DNA of 64,000 bases from Catellatospora sp. IY07-71. Its GTDB lineage: Bacteria; Actinomycetota; Actinomycetes; Mycobacteriales; Micromonosporaceae. A model generated the notes under the pieces. It was given only the letters and a program-made list of their open reading frames with translations, searched no databases and was not told the origin of the DNA. Of the stretch, positions 24,379 to 31,914 are shown in pieces (position 1 is the first letter of the stretch; every line of letters begins with the position of its first letter). The stretch is taken from assembly GCF_018326265.1 (NCBI RefSeq), contig NZ_AP023360.1, positions 5,737,501-5,801,500 on the forward strand, given 5' to 3'. The translations under genes and the position numbers were made by a program.

Positions 24379-24840
24379 TCAGGTCAGCGGCCGCGCCCAG
24401 CACAGCGGCGCCGTCCGCGTGAAACCGGCGCGGCGCAGCACGTTCGCGCTCGGCGGGTTGTCGTGGGCCAGCTCGGCCACCACGCACCTGGCCCCCAGCC
24501 GCGCGGCGAAGTCCACCAGGGCCAGCGCCGCCTCGGTCGCGTAGCCGTGGCCGCGCGCCGCGGGCACCAGTCCGTAGCCGATCTCGACCGTGCCCGCGGC
24601 GTCGGGCGGGCCGTGGAAACCGGCGCCGCCGATCACCTGCCCGGTGGCGCGCAGCTCGACCGTGTACGGCACCCACGGCCCCGCCGGGGCACCGGCCTGC
24701 AGGAACATCCGGGCCGCGAGCTGCTCGCCGTCGCCGGGGAAGCCGTCGGCCCAGCGCGGGTCCCGCGGCGCGCCGTCGGCGATGCGCGCCGCCAGGATCG
24801 GCCGGTACGGCCGCAGCACCAGGCGCTCGGTCTCGATCAC
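24379..24840 (-). CDS. GNAT family N-acetyltransferase (RimJ/RimL type)
   Basis: A 153-residue Acetyltransf_3-type enzyme: IETERLVLRPYRP at the N-terminus is typical of RimJ/RimL relatives, LVPAARGHGYATEAALALVDFA is the acetyl-CoA loop and helix, and NPPSANVLRRAGF is motif B. It probably acetylates a small-molecule or protein amine. It is monocistronic, with 67 bp to the DUF1918 start downstream and a divergent DinB gene upstream. Confidence 0.88.
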   Translation of the reverse strand: MIETERLVLRPYRPILAARIADGAPRDPRWADGFPGDGEQLAARMFLQAGAPAGPWVPYTVELRATGQVIGGAGFHGPPDAAGTVEIGYGLVPAARGHGYATEAALALVDFAARLGARCVVAELAHDNPPSANVLRRAGFTRTAPLCWARPLT

Positions 24841-24908
24841 AGAACGGGCAGCGTACCCGCTGCCGCCCGCCCGCGCACCAGACGGCCGCGACCGGCATCA
24901 TGGTCGCC

Positions 24909-25433
24909 ATGACGTGGACCGCGCCGCAGGCGCAGCGCAGCAGCGAACCGTACGTCGCCGACGAGCGCGCCATGCTGGAAGGCTGGCTCGACTGGCACCG
25001 GGGCACGCTGCTGCACAAGTGCGCCGGGCTCACCGGCGAGCAGCTCGCCCACGCGTCGGTGCCGCCGTCGGGGCTGAGCCTGCTCGGGCTGGTCCGGCAC
25101 ATGGCCGACGTGGAGCGCACCTGGTTCCGCCGGCGCGTCCGCGGCGAGCGGCTCGACGCGCTGTACACCCGTCCCGAAGGCGGACCCGGCGCCGCGTTCG
25201 ACCTGGCCGACCCCGCGCGGGCCGAGGAGGACTTCGCGATCCTGGCCGCCGAGGTGGACGCGTGCCGGGCCGCCGTGGCCGGGGTGCCGCTGGAGCACAC
25301 GTTCGTCCACGAGCGCACCGGCGACACCATGTCCCTGCGCTGGGTGTACGTGCACATGATCGAGGAGTACGCCCGCCACAACGGCCACGCCGACCTGCTC
25401 CGCGAGCGCGTCGACGGCGCCACCGGCGAGTGA
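24909..25433 (+). CDS. DinB/DUF664 family protein (mycothiol transferase-like)
   Basis: A 174-residue four-helix-bundle protein. MTWTAPQAQR at the start is the usual beginning of this actinobacterial DUF664 family, so ATG 24909 is preferred to 24900. The three metal histidines of the DinB fold fit LVRHMADVERTWF, and HMIEEYARHNGHADLLRE at the C-terminus. Relatives include mycothiol-dependent transferases acting on electrophilic or antibiotic substrates. The substrate is not known. The neighbours do not suggest a pathway. Confidence 0.85.
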   Translation: MTWTAPQAQRSSEPYVADERAMLEGWLDWHRGTLLHKCAGLTGEQLAHASVPPSGLSLLGLVRHMADVERTWFRRRVRGERLDALYTRPEGGPGAAFDLADPARAEEDFAILAAEVDACRAAVAGVPLEHTFVHERTGDTMSLRWVYVHMIEEYARHNGHADLLRERVDGATGE

Positions 25434-25498
25434 CCCGCCCCGGCCGATAGGCTCGGACCCGCACCCGCCCTCTCCTGCGTACGGGGGTTCCACCGCTC

Positions 25499-26395
25499 GT
25501 GTCCGAGCAGACTCCGCAACCGGCCGGCTGGCGCGAGCGGCTGCACGCCGACTGCTCCCGCTGCTTCGCGCTGTGCTGCGCCGCGCCCGCGTTCGCGCGC
25601 TCGTCCGACTTCGCCATCGACAAACCCGCCGGTCAGCCCTGCCCGAACCTGCGAGGCGACTTCCGCTGCGGCATCCACACGCAGCTTCGCGAGCGTGGCT
25701 TCGCCGGGTGCACCGTGTTCGACTGCTTCGGCGCCGGGCAGCAGGTGGCGCAGGTGACCTTCGGCGGGCGGGACTGGCGGGCCGAGCCCGGCTCGGCCCG
25801 GGACATGTTCGCCTCGTTCACGGTCATGCGGCACCTGCACGAGCTGCTGTACTACCTCGCCGAGGCCCGCTCGCTGCGGCCGGACGCGTCCCTGGACGGC
25901 GAGCTGGCGCGGGCTCAGGCGCATACCGAGCAGCTGACCCGGGGCACGCCGGCGGAGCTGGCCGCGATCGACGTCGGGACGCTGCGGGGCGAGGCCGCCG
26001 GTCTGCTGCGCCGCACCAGCGCCCTGGTGCGCGCCCGCGGCGGGCGGCCCGGCCCCGACCGTTCCGGCGCCGACCTGACGGGCGCGGACCTGCGGGAGGC
26101 CGGGCTGCGCCGGGCGAGCCTGCGCGGGGCGTACCTGATCGGCGCCGACCTGCGCGGCGCGGACCTGAGCGGGGCCGATCTGCTGGGCGCGGACCTGCGC
26201 GGCGCCGACGTACGCGGCGCGGACCTGACCGGCTGCCTGTTCCTGCTCCAGTCGCAGCTCGACGCGGCTCGCGGCGACCTCGGCACCCGCGTGCCGCCGG
26301 TGCTGACCCGCCCCGCCCACTGGCCCGCCACCCACCCCACCACCGCCGCCAGCCCGGCCCGCCCGCCCCGCCCGCCCCGCGGCACCCGCCGCTGA
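25499..26395 (+). CDS. Pentapeptide repeat protein with Cys-rich N-terminal domain
   Basis: A 298-residue protein starting at GTG 25499. The N-terminal 70 residues contain [27 protein letters not shown] and [12 protein letters not shown], an eight-cysteine pattern that could bind metal. A helical linker follows, and residues about 185-245 form roughly eleven A(D/N)LxG-type pentapeptide repeats (for example [20 protein letters not shown]). The tail is Pro/Ala-rich. Similar two-part proteins are common in actinobacteria; pentapeptide helices can mimic DNA (Qnr/MfpA), but this array is short and gyrase protection is not implied. Confidence 0.85.
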   Translation: MSEQTPQPAGWRERLHADCSRCFALCCAAPAFARSSDFAIDKPAGQPCPNLRGDFRCGIHTQLRERGFAGCTVFDCFGAGQQVAQVTFGGRDWRAEPGSARDMFASFTVMRHLHELLYYLAEARSLRPDASLDGELARAQAHTEQLTRGTPAELAAIDVGTLRGEAAGLLRRTSALVRARGGRPGPDRSGADLTGADLREAGLRRASLRGAYLIGADLRGADLSGADLLGADLRGADVRGADLTGCLFLLQSQLDAARGDLGTRVPPVLTRPAHWPATHPTTAASPARPPRPPRGTRR

Positions 26396-26400
26396 CCCGC

Positions 26401-26511
26401 GCCTCCCGCGACGGCCAAGATCGCCGGACTTGCCTGGCACCTGGGCGTATCTTGGCCGGCCATACCCCCGTGTGCCTGGCAAGTCGGATGACCTCGGCCG
26501 TCGCGGGAGGC
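26401..26511. repeat. Nested inverted repeat (about 111 bp)
   Basis: Perfect 16 bp outer arms GCCTCCCGCGACGGCC / GGCCGTCGCGGGAGGC enclose inner 14 bp arms starting GACTTGCC (one central mismatch) and a GGGCGTAT...ATACCCCC core. It could extrude as a cruciform or fold as a long RNA hairpin. Its layout resembles the repeat at 24020 and 51408, but the sequence is different. Confidence 0.7.
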
Positions 26512-26574
26512 GCGGGCGGATCGCAGGGACGCCGCCGCTGTCGGCGCGGACACAGCAGCCCTTACTCTTGACAT

Positions 26575-26925
26575 GTGGACCGCCGCGACCGCCGCAGCGC
26601 CGCGCCCTCCAGCGCGCGGCCCGGCCGCCGTGCGCTCGTCGCGCCGGACCTGACCGCGCTGCACGGGCCGACCACCGGCACCGCCGTGCTGCCGCACCGG
26701 CTGTTCTGGCAGGCCGACCGGCGCGTGGACCTCGACAACCCGCACCTGCTGCGCTGGATGTACGAGACGGTGCTGCGCGAGGCGGGCACCCTCGACGAGC
26801 TGCGCACCTGGCTCGACGGCCCGACACTGGTCCGGCTCTGGCCGGAGCTGTTCCTGCCGCGCGCGCTGCGTGCGGCGTGGGAGGAACGCCACCCGGCGCT
26901 GCGTACGGCCGTACCCGTCGGATGA
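26575..26925 (+). CDS. Conserved actinobacterial protein upstream of AbiEii-like gene
   Basis: A 116-residue protein starting at GTG 26575. The conserved core is NPHLLRWMYETVLREAG, LRTWLDGPTLVRLWPELFLP and RAAWEERHPAL, a mostly helical pattern I recognise as recurring in actinobacteria but cannot name. The N-terminal 25 residues are basic and probably disordered. Its stop overlaps the AbiEii-like start (ATGA), a toxin–antitoxin-like arrangement. It may be the antitoxin or partner of the nucleotidyltransferase. There is no recognisable DNA-binding motif. Confidence 0.7.
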   Translation: MDRRDRRSAAPSSARPGRRALVAPDLTALHGPTTGTAVLPHRLFWQADRRVDLDNPHLLRWMYETVLREAGTLDELRTWLDGPTLVRLWPELFLPRALRAAWEERHPALRTAVPVG

Positions 26926-27569
26926 CCGTCGAGGAGCTGCAGGCCGAGGTCGCCAGGATCGCGCTCGGCGTGGCGCAGGCGCACGGGTTCGCCCTCGGCG
27001 GCGGGCACGCGCTCAACCTGTACGGCATCGTGCACCGCGCCACCGAGGACGTCGACCTGTTCACCGATGTGGACGGCGGGGTGCGCGCCGCCGGTGACCT
27101 GGTGGTGCGGGCGCTGCGCGCGGCCGGGCTGGACGTCACCGGATACGGCGACGACCTGGGCGAGGTGTTCGGCGGGTTCGACGACGAGCTGGTCGAGTTC
27201 CAGATCGCGCGGGGCGCGGCGGTGATGCGGCTGACCCTGGCCCGGTTCGACCGCAACCGAGGCACGGTCGTCATGGACGTGGGCCCGGTGCTGCACGTCG
27301 AGGACGTGCTCGGCGGCAAGGTCGCGGCGCTGGCCAACCGGGCCGAGCCGCGCGACTACGTCGACGTGGCCGGGGCGCTGCGCCGCTACAGCCGCGAGCA
27401 GCTGCTCGAGCTGGGCCGCCGGGCCGACCCGCTGCTGGCCGACGAGGACTTCGCCGCGGCGATGGCGCGCCTGGACCGCCTCGACGACATCGTCTGGCGG
27501 CAGCTCTACGGCCTGACCCCGCAGGCCTGCGCCGCCGTCCGCCAAGCCTTCACCGACTGGCCCCGCTGA
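26922..27569 (+). CDS. Nucleotidyltransferase, AbiEii/AbiGii toxin family
   Basis: A 215-residue protein. The nucleotidyltransferase signature is FALGGGHALNLYGIVHRATEDVDLFTD (GG/S then DxD; two aspartates at EDVDLF), followed by a helical region with DVGPVLHVEDVLGGKVAAL and RAEPRDYVDVAG. AbiEii toxins of type IV toxin–antitoxin systems transfer nucleotides to RNA acceptor stems and give abortive infection. Many cellular homologues exist, so phage defence is only a possibility. The start at 26922 overlaps the upstream gene by 4 bp. It ends just before a palindromic repeat acting as a probable terminator. Confidence 0.82.
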   Translation: MTVEELQAEVARIALGVAQAHGFALGGGHALNLYGIVHRATEDVDLFTDVDGGVRAAGDLVVRALRAAGLDVTGYGDDLGEVFGGFDDELVEFQIARGAAVMRLTLARFDRNRGTVVMDVGPVLHVEDVLGGKVAALANRAEPRDYVDVAGALRRYSREQLLELGRRADPLLADEDFAAAMARLDRLDDIVWRQLYGLTPQACAAVRQAFTDWPR

Positions 27570-27572
27570 AAG

Positions 27573-27616
27573 CAAGGGCACCTTCTTGACGCTTTCCGTA
27601 GAGGAAGGTGCCCTTG
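27573..27616 (-). repeat. AAGGGCACC palindromic element, copy A (inverted)
   Basis: Perfect 13 bp arms CAAGGGCACCTTC (27573-27585) and GAAGGTGCCCTTG (27604-27616). On the reverse strand the loop contains CGGAAAGCG, shared with copies B and C. It follows the stop of the AbiEii-like gene and probably serves as its terminator. Confidence 0.85.
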
Positions 27617-27674
27617 TTAACCCTTCTCTTCCGCAGGCTCGCCGCGCGGCCCCGGGACGGCCGCGGCCGTGGTG

Positions 27675-28007
27675 CTACTCCAGCGCGTCCGTGGTGCGCA
27701 TGCGCTCCAGCAGCTGCTCCAGTGCGGCGATCTCCCGGCGCAGCGCGGCGCCGCCCTGGCGGGTCAGTTTCAGCCAGGTGCACGGCTTGCGGCCCTCGTA
27801 CCCCTTACGGATCTCGACCAGGCCGGCCTCCTCCAGGACCCGCAGGTGGCGGCTGAGGTTGCCGTCGCTGAGCTGGAGCTGGTCGCGCAGCGTGGTGAAC
27901 GCGCACTCGGCGGTCTCGGCCAGCACGGTCAGGATGCCCAGCCGGATGCGCTGGTGCACCGTCTCGTCCAGGGCGAGCGCCGGATGCGCCGGCTGTGCGT
28001 CGGTCAT
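27675..28007 (-). CDS. ArsR/HTH_27-like winged-helix regulator
   Basis: A 110-residue winged helix protein from ATG 28007: ALDETVHQRIRLGILTVLAE, then LRDQLQLSDGNLSRHLRVLEEAGLVEI as the HTH and wing, and RKPCTWLKLTRQGGAALRRE. This is the single-domain regulator class usually paired with a membrane protein. It overlaps the stop of the upstream membrane-protein gene by 4 bp (ATGA). The likely operator is the palindrome at 28813-28829, in front of the operon, giving autorepression. Confidence 0.88.
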   Translation of the reverse strand: MTDAQPAHPALALDETVHQRIRLGILTVLAETAECAFTTLRDQLQLSDGNLSRHLRVLEEAGLVEIRKGYEGRKPCTWLKLTRQGGAALRREIAALEQLLERMRTTDALE

Positions 28008-28777
28008 CGCAGGCCGCCGCCGGTGCGTACGGCCCGGACGGCGGCGAACACCAGCAGCGGCAGCGCCATGAGGATCAGCGTAGGGCCCGGCCGGTTGAGG
28101 CCGAACAGGGTCCACTGCCCGCCGAGCGCGGGACCCTCGAAGCCGTTCAGGATCCAGGTGGCCCAGCCGGGCAGGCTGCCCATGCCCTGCGAGCACTGCC
28201 AGAACGTGATCAGGCCGACCCAGAGCCCGGACAGGATCAGGGCGCGGCTGCGCTCGGCCCAGCCCAGCACGATCGTGGCCAGTGCGATCGGCAGCAGCGG
28301 CGTGTACAGGCCCCAGCGCACCTGGTCGAACAGCGGCGGCTCGACGTACATCTTGACCAGGTCCGCGTCGGCGGGCCGGTCCACCGGCATCGCGGCCAGC
28401 ACCGCGAGCGCGAGCAGCGCACCCAGCGCGGTGATCGCGAACCAGCGCCACGGCACCCGGACGCCGACGCGCCGGGCGCGCAGCCGATACCACGCTCCGA
28501 TCAGGGCGATGGTCAGCGGGGTGCCGATGAACCAGAACAGGTAGGACGCGAGCGTGCTGCGCTGCATGTCGGGCAGCCCGGCCCAGGGCGGGCCGGTGAT
28601 GATCAGATCGGCCTGCGCGAACGGCGCCTGGTAGAGGGCGATGCTGGCCAGCAGCAGCGCGGCGAGCGCGGCCACCGGGAACCAGGCGCCGGCCCGGGCC
28701 CGGCGGCGGGCCTGCTCGCGCAGGCGGCGTACCTCGTCGAGCATCGCGCCGGGGTCGGCGGTTGCGGGTGTCGTCAT
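28004..28777 (-). CDS. Multi-pass membrane protein paired with HTH regulator
   Basis: A 257-residue membrane protein. ATG 28777 is chosen because GGGAG lies 9 nt upstream; an upstream ATG at 28813 overlaps the operator. A cytoplasmic N-terminal helix rich in Arg (LDEVRRLREQARRRARAG) precedes about six membrane segments. This N-terminus is typical of proteins cotranscribed with small winged-helix regulators in actinobacteria. Function is unknown. It is first in the operon, with the regulator second. Confidence 0.75.
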   Translation of the reverse strand: MTTPATADPGAMLDEVRRLREQARRRARAGAWFPVAALAALLLASIALYQAPFAQADLIITGPPWAGLPDMQRSTLASYLFWFIGTPLTIALIGAWYRLRARRVGVRVPWRWFAITALGALLALAVLAAMPVDRPADADLVKMYVEPPLFDQVRWGLYTPLLPIALATIVLGWAERSRALILSGLWVGLITFWQCSQGMGSLPGWATWILNGFEGPALGGQWTLFGLNRPGPTLILMALPLLVFAAVRAVRTGGGLR

Positions 28778-28812
28778 CGGATGATCTCCCGTCGTGGATG
28801 TGCGCGGCATCA

Positions 28813-28829
28813 ACTTTGTATCGCAAAGT
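28813..28829. promoter_or_regulatory. Operator palindrome ACTTTG-TATCG-CAAAGT
   Basis: A perfect 6-5-6 inverted repeat 36 bp upstream of the membrane-protein start codon, in the only intergenic space of the membrane protein–regulator operon. It is the best candidate binding site for the winged-helix protein encoded at 27675-28007. Confidence 0.55.
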
Positions 28830-28906
28830 CCACGCGTTCAGCAAGTGCGGGGCGTGCCGCGTTAAACGGGGCGACCCGGTGCGAGGCAGCCGGTAGCCTG
28901 CCCGGC

Positions 28907-29734
28907 GTGACCGAAGACTTGCTGAGCCGCCTGGAACGCTTCTACGACGCGGTGCCGCGCGACCGGGCCGCCGTCGAGCGGCATGGCACGTTCGAGCTGT
29001 TCCTCAACCAGGGCACGCCGTACCCGTTCTACGCCCGCCCCGTGCTCGGCGGGCCCGCGCCGACCGCCGCCGACCTGGACGCCGTACGGGCCCGCCAGCG
29101 CGAACTCGGCCAGCCCGAGTCGTTCGAGTGGGTCGACCAGACCACCCCCGGCCTGCTGCCCATCGCCGAGGCGGCGGGCCTGTCCGTGCTGCGCGCGCCG
29201 CTGCTGGTGCTCGACCCGGCACGGCTGGCCGATCCCGGCGGCACCGCCCGGATCGTGGCCGCCGACGCGCCCGACGCCGACGCGCCCGACGCCGCCGCGC
29301 TGCTCGCCGCTGTGGCGGCCGTGGCGCAGGTCGGCTTCGGCGCGCCGGGCACCGCGACGGGCGAGGGCGGACCCGCCGAGCGCGATGCGGTCCTGAAGCT
29401 GCCCGACGGCGGCGCGCTGGACCGCCAGCTGGCCGACATCCGCGGCGGCGTGCGCGTGTACGCCTACGCCGAGCTGCCCGGCCAGGGCGTCGTGGCCAGC
29501 GGCATCGCGCAGCGGGCGGGGGACGTCGCGGAGATCGCCGGGGTGGCCACGCTGCCCGCCGCGCGCCGCCGCGGCCTGGCGGGCGCGGTCACCGCGCTGC
29601 TCGCCCGGCAGGCGCTCGAACACGGCGTGCGCACGGTGTTCCTGTCGGCCGCCTCCGAGGACGTGGCCCGGGTGTACGAGCGCCAGGGCTTCGACCGCGT
29701 CGCCACCGCCTGCATCGCCGAACCGGCCGCCTGA
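28907..29734 (+). CDS. GNAT family N-acetyltransferase
   Basis: A 275-residue protein from GTG 28907 (a longer in-frame extension has no translation signal). The C-terminal GNAT domain shows AEIAGVATLPAARRRGLAGAVTALLARQA as core and acetyl-CoA loop, and FLSAASEDVARVYERQGF as motif B. The N-terminal half (YDAVPRDRAAVERHGTFELFL, PESFEWVDQTTPGLL) matches an N-terminal domain seen with actinobacterial GNATs. The substrate is unknown. It ends 12 bp before the palindromic repeat copy B. Confidence 0.85.
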   Translation: MTEDLLSRLERFYDAVPRDRAAVERHGTFELFLNQGTPYPFYARPVLGGPAPTAADLDAVRARQRELGQPESFEWVDQTTPGLLPIAEAAGLSVLRAPLLVLDPARLADPGGTARIVAADAPDADAPDAAALLAAVAAVAQVGFGAPGTATGEGGPAERDAVLKLPDGGALDRQLADIRGGVRVYAYAELPGQGVVASGIAQRAGDVAEIAGVATLPAARRRGLAGAVTALLARQALEHGVRTVFLSAASEDVARVYERQGFDRVATACIAEPAA

Positions 29735-29745
29735 CCGCCGCGTTA

Positions 29746-29791
29746 GGAAGGGCACCTTCTACATCGGAAAACGATAAGAAGGTGCCCTTCC
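29746..29791 (+). repeat. AAGGGCACC palindromic element, copy B
   Basis: Perfect 15 bp arms GGAAGGGCACCTTCT (29746-29760) and AGAAGGTGCCCTTCC (29777-29791), loop with CGGAAAACG. It sits exactly between the converging GNAT and LysR stops and should work as a bidirectional terminator. Confidence 0.9.
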
Positions 29792-29792
29792 T

Positions 29793-30722
29793 TCAGATGG
29801 GTTCTACGCCGGCGGGCAGGCGGGACCAGGCCGATTCTTCGTGTACGTAGGCCAGCAGCACCTCGCGCAGGGCGCGGGCGGCGTGGGTCGGGGTGACGTC
29901 GCGGCGGTGTGCGAGGGCGATGGTGCGCTGCACGCCCGGCGGGGCGAGCGGGGTGGCCCGCAGCCGGGGGCGGCCCGACAGCACCAGCGACGGCACGAGC
30001 GCGACGCCGAGGCCGGCCTCGACGAAGCCGAGCACGGCGTCCATCTCGCCGCCCTCGATGGCGAACGTCGGGGTGAACCCGGCCCGGCGGCACGCCTCCA
30101 GGGTGGTGTCGCGCAGGTCGTAGCCGGGCCGGAACATGACCAGGGGCTGCCCGTCCAGCTCGGACAGGCTCAGCTCGGCGGCCTCGGTCGGGGCGGGCAG
30201 CGTCGCGGCGGACGCGACCACCAGGCTCTCGCGCAGGATCGGCTCGGCCCGCAGCGCCGGGTCGGTGCCCTGCTCGGGCAGCACGATCAGGGCCAGGTCG
30301 AGGCCGCCGCGGGCGAGCTTGCCGACCAGGTCCTGCGAGCCGCCCTCCTCCAGCAGCAGCCGCACCCCGGGATAGCCCTCCTGGTAGCGGCGCAGCACCG
30401 GGGCGACCAGGCTGGTGCACAGGCTCGGGGTCGCGCCCAGCCGCAGGCGGCCGCGGCGTACGCCGATCAGCTCCTGCACCTCCAGGCGCGCGGTCTCGAC
30501 GTCGGCGAGGATGCGCCGGGCGCGGGGCAGCAGCGCCTCCCCGGCCGGGGTGAGCATGATGTTGCCCCGGGAGCGGGTGAACAGCGGCGCGCCCAGCTCG
30601 GTCTCCAGCACGCTGATCTGCTTGCTCAGCGACGGCTGGGTGACCCCGGCCTGCTCGGCGGCCTGGGTGAAGTGCCGCGTCTCGGCGACGGCCACGAAGT
30701 ACCTGAGCTGCTGCAACTGCAC
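29793..30722 (-). CDS. LysR family transcriptional regulator
   Basis: A 309-residue LTTR. MQLQQLRYFVAVAETRHFTQAAEQAGVTQPSLSKQI is the N-terminal winged helix (quoted as parts MQLQQLRYFVAVAE and TQPSLSKQISVLE), and the effector domain follows with RLGATPSLCTSLVAPVL and LGFVEAGLGVALVPSLV. The length is typical. It has no divergently transcribed target: the upstream gene (VOC) is on the same strand 135 bp away, so its regulon is unclear. The stop abuts repeat copy B. Confidence 0.93.
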   Translation of the reverse strand: MQLQQLRYFVAVAETRHFTQAAEQAGVTQPSLSKQISVLETELGAPLFTRSRGNIMLTPAGEALLPRARRILADVETARLEVQELIGVRRGRLRLGATPSLCTSLVAPVLRRYQEGYPGVRLLLEEGGSQDLVGKLARGGLDLALIVLPEQGTDPALRAEPILRESLVVASAATLPAPTEAAELSLSELDGQPLVMFRPGYDLRDTTLEACRRAGFTPTFAIEGGEMDAVLGFVEAGLGVALVPSLVLSGRPRLRATPLAPPGVQRTIALAHRRDVTPTHAARALREVLLAYVHEESAWSRLPAGVEPI

Positions 30723-30782
30723 GGCCGATAGCCTATCGCCATCGGTATCGGGGCGGTGATGCCTCGTGGGGTGGTGGGTCGA

Positions 30783-30839
30783 TCGGAGTCTCGTGTCAGA
30801 ACATGAGGTCTGACCACAGGCTCCGACACGAGACTCCGA
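30783..30839. repeat. 15 bp inverted repeat between VOC and lysR genes
   Basis: Perfect arms TCGGAGTCTCGTGTC (30783-30797) and GACACGAGACTCCGA (30825-30839) with a 27 nt loop. It lies after the VOC stop and before lysR, both reverse strand. No U-tract follows, so it may be a terminator lacking a tail or a site bound by protein. Confidence 0.65.
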
Positions 30840-30857
30840 CCATCCGCACGCGGATCG

Positions 30858-31298
30858 CTACGACACGCAGAACTCGTTGCCCTCGGGGTCGGTCATGGTG
30901 GTCCAGGTGTGCGGGCCCTGGCGGCCCTCGTGCAGGAACTTCGCGCCGCGGGCGGTCAGCGCGGCCACGACCTCGGCGACGTCCCCGCCGCCGGTGCGCA
31001 CGTCCAGGTGCATCCGGTTCTTGACCGTCTTGGCCTCGGGAACGAGCTGGAACAGCACGCGTGGGGCGCGCTCCAGCCCGTCGGGGTGCCGGATCGCCTG
31101 GCCCTCACGCCACACCAGGGTGCCGTTGTGGACGGTCGTGTCGGCCTCGCTCGCGTGGCCCTCGGCCACCATGCGGCGGATGAAGTCCTCGTCGGAGGGC
31201 TCCACCTGCCAGCCGAGCGTCTCGGCCCACCAGTCGGCGAGCCCGTGCGGGTCGGCGGCGTCCAGGACCACCTGGAATTCGTAAGCCATCGCCATCAT
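30858..31298 (-). CDS. VOC family protein (glyoxalase/bleomycin-resistance fold)
   Basis: A 146-residue vicinal-oxygen-chelate protein: EFQVVLDAADPHGLADWWAETLGW at the start and MTDPEGNEFCV at the end are the paired beta-alpha-beta-beta-beta landmarks; RMHLDVRTGG lies between. Such proteins act on or bind small ligands, often with metal. The start may be 31298 or the more internal ATG 31289. Its start overlaps the stop of the upstream DinB gene, indicating one transcript. Confidence 0.88.
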   Translation of the reverse strand: MMAMAYEFQVVLDAADPHGLADWWAETLGWQVEPSDEDFIRRMVAEGHASEADTTVHNGTLVWREGQAIRHPDGLERAPRVLFQLVPEAKTVKNRMHLDVRTGGGDVAEVVAALTARGAKFLHEGRQGPHTWTTMTDPEGNEFCVS

Positions 31299-31852
31299 CC
31301 TCGTTTCCGGTAGAGGTCACGCAGCAGGGAGATCTCGGCCGCGTGGTGGATCGCCTCGCGGTTGATGTGCAGCACCAGCGCGGCCATGGGGTACGCGGCG
31401 TACGGGCCCTCGGCCGGGCCGCACGGGCGGGCGAGGCCGTCCTCGCCCAGCTCGCGCATGCCCGCCGACCAGCCGGCGTACGCCTCGTCGAGCTGCTCGA
31501 GCGCCCGCTCGGCCGTGCCCGCGTAGTCGAAGCGGTCCGGGTGGCACGGCGGGCCGCCGAAGTGGTTCGCGGTGCGCTGCCCGAACACGCCGACGATGAG
31601 GTGCGCCAGCCGCCACGCGATCGTGGTGACCGGCGGCGGGTCCGGCTCGGGCCAGGCGAACTCGATCCCGTACGCGCCGCCGCCGTGCACCGGGGTGCCG
31701 GCGGCCTCGGCGCGGGGGCGCACGCTCCAGCAGCCGGCCACCGGCTCCCACAGGTACTCGGCGTCGGTCAGGCCGTCCAGGCGGGGCCGCGCCTGCTGCT
31801 GCCAGTGCCAGTCGAGCTGCTCGGCGAGCTGAGCGTTCCAGTCGATGCTCAT
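31295..31852 (-). CDS. DinB family protein
   Basis: A 185-residue four-helix DinB-fold protein. TIAWRLAHLIVGVFGQR and HINREAIHHAAEISLLRDLY provide the expected metal histidines. The N-terminal WHWQQQARPRLDGLTDAEYLW matches the actinobacterial DinB/mycothiol transferase-like family. It is coupled to the VOC gene and divergent from the WYL regulator 62 bp away, which may control both. Confidence 0.86.
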   Translation of the reverse strand: MSIDWNAQLAEQLDWHWQQQARPRLDGLTDAEYLWEPVAGCWSVRPRAEAAGTPVHGGGAYGIEFAWPEPDPPPVTTIAWRLAHLIVGVFGQRTANHFGGPPCHPDRFDYAGTAERALEQLDEAYAGWSAGMRELGEDGLARPCGPAEGPYAAYPMAALVLHINREAIHHAAEISLLRDLYRKRG

Positions 31853-31914
31853 GGTCCGACGCTAACCCGCATCGAGGACGGTTCCGGTCCGCAATCGCTG
31901 CGAGAATCGGATTC

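Noticed and set aside
26096-26232. Short direct DNA repeats resembling a CRISPR or tandem repeat array
   Set aside because: They are the codons of pentapeptide repeats (A(D/N)LxG) inside an open frame, without spacers.
30783-30839. Inverted repeat as a classical rho-independent terminator of the VOC gene
   Set aside because: There is no T-rich tail on the transcribed side and the loop is 27 nt, so it was recorded only as a repeat.
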